This document shows, in pieces, positions 61,591 through 64,000 of a DNA stretch of 64,000 nt. Source of the DNA: Polynucleobacter sp. (GTDB lineage: Bacteria; Pseudomonadota; Gammaproteobacteria; Burkholderiales; Burkholderiaceae_D). The stretch's first letter is position 1. Each line of letters opens with the position of its first letter. Position numbers and translations under genes: made by a program. The stretch covers positions 62,001 through 126,000 of the forward strand of contig JAIPCX010000003.1 of assembly GCA_021737945.1 (NCBI GenBank). The letters run 5' to 3'. The notes below the pieces were generated by a model that was not told the origin of the DNA, did not search any database, and saw only the letters and a program-made list of their open reading frames with translations.

Positions 61591-62583
61591 ATGCAAGCTT
61601 ACGATGTAATACGTAGTAATCACTTTTCCAAAGCCTTACCTTGGTTGACGATCGTAGTGCTGATACCAGCCATCTCGCTGCCTATGTGGGGTGAGTCGAG
61701 CTGGATGCGTGAGGTCGTCGAGATAGCCTGCTACTTTTTGTTTGCCATGATGTGGAATCTGCTTGCAGGCTATGGCGGGATGGTCAGCATAGGTCAGCAA
61801 GCCTTTTTTGGCTTTGGCGGTTACACCATGCTCATAGTAGGTAATGAGATGGGGGTGAACCCGTTTCTTGCTATTCCGCTGGCAGCGATAGTAACGACTC
61901 TCATTGCATGGCCTGTTTCGTTACTAGCCTTTAGGCTACAAGGCGGTTATTTCGCTATTGGGTCATGGGTAATCGCAGAAGTATTTCGTTTGTCATTCGC
62001 AAATTTACACTGGGTAGGAGGCGGTTCAGGTACCTCACTAACAGCGTTGCGCGATATTGAAAAAGCGACTCGAGAAAGCACTACCTATTGGATTGCACTG
62101 GCATGTATCGTCATTGCTATCGCAGGCATTTATTTGTTTTTACGATCTAAGCGTGGTCTAGCTTTGCTTGCAATTCGCGATAATGAAAATGCGGCAGCGT
62201 CGCAAGGTATTGATGTGCAACGATTAAAATTAGCGGTTTACTTAATTGCAGCAGGCGGTACCGGTTTAGCCGGAGCGTTGTATTTTGTTAGTAACTTACG
62301 CATCTCGCCTGACGCAGCGTTTTCAGTGAACTGGACTGCCTTTGCCATTTTTATGGTGGTGATCGGTGGGTTGGGGCGGATAGAGGGGCCTATCATTGGT
62401 GCGCTGCTATTTTGGTTCTTGAATAAATTTTTTAGTGATTATGGAACGTGGTATTTAATAGGTTTAGGTCTGATTGCTATTCTCGTTACTCTATTTTTCC
62501 GTGATGGTTTGTGGGGTGCCATACATCGTCGTTATGGATTATCGCTTTTCCCTACACATCGATTTTTAAAGCCAAGGAATTAA
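61591..62583 (+). CDS. Liv-type ABC transporter permease (LivM-like)
   Basis: The 330-residue protein has about nine to ten hydrophobic segments and the LivM motif GYGGMVSIGQQAFFGFGGYT. Its stop codon abuts the ATG of the dioxygenase gene, which ties the importer to the catabolic genes in one translation unit. Confidence 0.9.
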   Translation: MQAYDVIRSNHFSKALPWLTIVVLIPAISLPMWGESSWMREVVEIACYFLFAMMWNLLAGYGGMVSIGQQAFFGFGGYTMLIVGNEMGVNPFLAIPLAAIVTTLIAWPVSLLAFRLQGGYFAIGSWVIAEVFRLSFANLHWVGGGSGTSLTALRDIEKATRESTTYWIALACIVIAIAGIYLFLRSKRGLALLAIRDNENAAASQGIDVQRLKLAVYLIAAGGTGLAGALYFVSNLRISPDAAFSVNWTAFAIFMVVIGGLGRIEGPIIGALLFWFLNKFFSDYGTWYLIGLGLIAILVTLFFRDGLWGAIHRRYGLSLFPTHRFLKPRN

Positions 62584-63444
62584 ATGAAATTTTCGCATGA
62601 GTCGATTACACAGGCTGCGCTCGACAGCTTTAATGGCGCTGAGAATCCACGACTGAAGTTTGTTATGCAATCGCTCGTTAAGCATTTGCATGCCTTCGCT
62701 CAAGAAACGCAATTGACTGAAGAAGAGTGGATGGCGGGTATTCAATTTTTGACCGCAACTGGCCATAAATGTGACGAGGTGAGGCAAGAATTTATTCTTT
62801 TATCAGACACACTTGGTTTGTCGATGCTATTGGTTGCTATGCATGAGGGTAAGCAACAAGGTGCGACCGAAGCAACTGTCTTAGGGCCTTTTCATACGCA
62901 TGATGCCCCGCCTATTAACAATGGTGCCGATATTACTAATGGCGCACCTGGTGAACCATTGTTTGTTTCCGGTCGAGTCGTATCCACTGATGGGAAGCCA
63001 TTGGCTAATGCCTTAGTTGATGTATGGCAGGCCGATTCAGAAGGCTTATATGACGTGCAACGTGGCGAGTTGGAAAGTCAGCGGCGTGCACGTGGTTTGA
63101 TAAACACGGACACGCACGGAAATTTTTCATTTTGGACGGTGTTACCTGAGGCATATCCCGTACCGACTGACGGCCCTGTGGGTCAGATGTTACTCAACAC
63201 GGGACGTCATCCTTGGCGACCAGCGCACATACATTTCATGATGAAGGCAGATGGGTATCAGCCACTCGTCACGCATATTTTCCGCGAAGGTGATCGGTAC
63301 TTAGATTCCGACGTGGTTTTCGGTGTCAGACCTTCATTAGTTGGGAAGTTTCAATCGCACGGAGCTGGTAAGGCATCCGATGGTCGCGATATGAAAAAGC
63401 CCTATTGGAGTTTGGATTACGAATTTACCCTACAAAAAAAGTAG
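62584..63444 (+). CDS. Hydroxyquinol 1,2-dioxygenase (intradiol)
   Basis: The 286-residue protein is a non-haem Fe(III) intradiol dioxygenase. It has the N-terminal linker domain and the C-terminal beta core with VDVWQADSEGLYDVQ (Tyr ligand) and RPAHIHFMM (two His ligands). Among intradiol enzymes the length and motif wording fit hydroxyquinol dioxygenases, which give maleylacetate from hydroxyquinol. Together with hapF this adds a second entry branch to maleylacetate. Confidence 0.88.
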   Translation: MKFSHESITQAALDSFNGAENPRLKFVMQSLVKHLHAFAQETQLTEEEWMAGIQFLTATGHKCDEVRQEFILLSDTLGLSMLLVAMHEGKQQGATEATVLGPFHTHDAPPINNGADITNGAPGEPLFVSGRVVSTDGKPLANALVDVWQADSEGLYDVQRGELESQRRARGLINTDTHGNFSFWTVLPEAYPVPTDGPVGQMLLNTGRHPWRPAHIHFMMKADGYQPLVTHIFREGDRYLDSDVVFGVRPSLVGKFQSHGAGKASDGRDMKKPYWSLDYEFTLQKK

Positions 63445-63505
63445 ACACTGTGCTTCACGAGTAAATCGTAAAGTTGAATGGCTTACGATCCATGGTTAGC
63501 CACTG

Positions 63506-64000
63506 TTAACGGCTAAACGGGATTTCTGCTCGTTCAAAAAAATCAAACAAGTGCTGTAACACGGCCTCCGGCTGTTCTTGTTGCACCCAATGCCCTGCAT
63601 CTGGAATGAGATGGAAACCTAGCATGTGCGTGCAAGCCTGTTGTTGCATCTTATCGAAGGCTCCCGGAAATTGATGAACGCCCCAATCACTTGCACCGGC
63701 AATGAAGCATGAGGGCACATCAATGCGTAATCCACCGAGTAGACGCAAGGCATTGATTTGCTCTCGGCTGGTCAGGCAGCGATACCATTGCAGCCCACCT
63801 TGAAAACCTGTACGGTCATACTCAGCGCTATATATGGCGAGTTCATGATCGGGTAGCCATTTACACTGCGCAATAGCATTCGCATCCGGCATTTCAGAGG
63901 CAACGCTCTCGGACATACTTTTGCCATGCCTCATCACGTAATAATGCGGCAGTTGCGAAAGTGCTTGCGCGCTTAATTCGCCTAAAGGATGGGGCCGATT
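63506..64000 (-). CDS. Alpha/beta hydrolase, C-terminal part (partial)
   Basis: On the minus strand the frame is open from the window edge to a stop at 63506, giving the last 164 residues. It ends a typical epoxide hydrolase/haloalkane dehalogenase-like fold: VPSCFIAGASDWGVHQFPG would contain the catalytic acid loop, and IPDAGHWVQQEQPEAV the catalytic His. The N-terminus and nucleophile lie beyond the window. It may be an esterase for the aromatic pathway, like HapB, but this is only context. Confidence 0.75.
   Translation of the reverse strand, partial: NRPHPLGELSAQALSQLPHYYVMRHGKSMSESVASEMPDANAIAQCKWLPDHELAIYSAEYDRTGFQGGLQWYRCLTSREQINALRLLGGLRIDVPSCFIAGASDWGVHQFPGAFDKMQQQACTHMLGFHLIPDAGHWVQQEQPEAVLQHLFDFFERAEIPFSR

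Noticed and set aside
63496..63516. Terminator at the end of the hydroxyquinol dioxygenase gene
   Set aside because: TTAGCC/GGCTAA is only a 6-bp stem with a 9-base loop and no T-tract, and it overlaps the stop codon of the opposing hydrolase gene.

Overview
The window is chromosomal DNA from a Gram-negative proteobacterium. Gene families and arrangements (a cyanophycin-associated DUF1854 protein, a ModE-like regulator beside an oxalate/formate-type MFS carrier, an enoyl-CoA hydratase/phosphate acetyltransferase fusion beside acetate kinase) point to a betaproteobacterium, probably Burkholderiales-like. This is an inference from gene content; no rRNA, tRNA or CRISPR array was seen.

Layout. 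1-12 kb: the end of a DUF1854 gene, membrane-associated methyltransferases, a FemAB-like acyltransferase, motA, a three-gene methyltransferase/dehydrogenase/aminotransferase operon, an HTTM membrane protein with a translationally coupled partner, an exported methyltransferase-like protein and an LpxO-like lipid A hydroxylase. 12-19 kb: alpha-carbonic anhydrase, a divergent ParA-like ATPase / coiled-coil / membrane-protein group, motB (about 12.4 kb from motA) followed by an Ala/Pro/Lys-rich exported protein, and gamma-glutamyltransferase. 19-30 kb: kup, an ArnT-like glycosyltransferase, a cluster suited to mesaconate/citramalyl-CoA breakdown, and a lone 2-oxoacid dehydrogenase E1 gene facing an Lrp/AsnC regulator across a palindrome. 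30-36 kb: mobA, a ModE-like regulator, an OFA-family transporter and apbC/mrp.

36-44 kb is the accessory-looking part: an RraA-fold protein carrying a signal peptide, a decayed zeta-like toxin with a small partner, two tiny basic or proline-rich proteins, and a 1018-residue protein whose C-terminal region carries the FNFGVN and CKSGKDRTG motifs of SopB/IpgD-type phosphoinositide phosphatase effectors. A compact structured RNA candidate with an intrinsic terminator follows it. 42-50 kb: fpr, beta-carbonic anhydrase, a TerB-like protein, a MaoC-PTA/ackA operon preceded by the last codons of a deleted fabI, an orphan nitrile hydratase and an AhpD-like protein. 50-53 kb: a MORN-repeat protein, an APC permease and a LysR regulator.

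53.6-63.4 kb is one long co-directional catabolic operon. A two-subunit hydroquinone dioxygenase (hapCD), a 4-hydroxymuconic semialdehyde dehydrogenase (hapE), a maleylacetate reductase (hapF), a complete Liv-type ABC importer and a hydroxyquinol 1,2-dioxygenase together would import an aromatic compound and convert hydroquinone or hydroxyquinol to maleylacetate and 3-oxoadipate. GTTCG/CGAAC dyads lie upstream of both the LysR gene and hapC, which suggests LysR control. The window ends inside an alpha/beta hydrolase gene on the minus strand.

The strongest leads are the SopB/IpgD-like effector without visible secretion genes, the RNA candidate behind it, the ParA/coiled-coil group next to motB, and the exported RraA-like protein.
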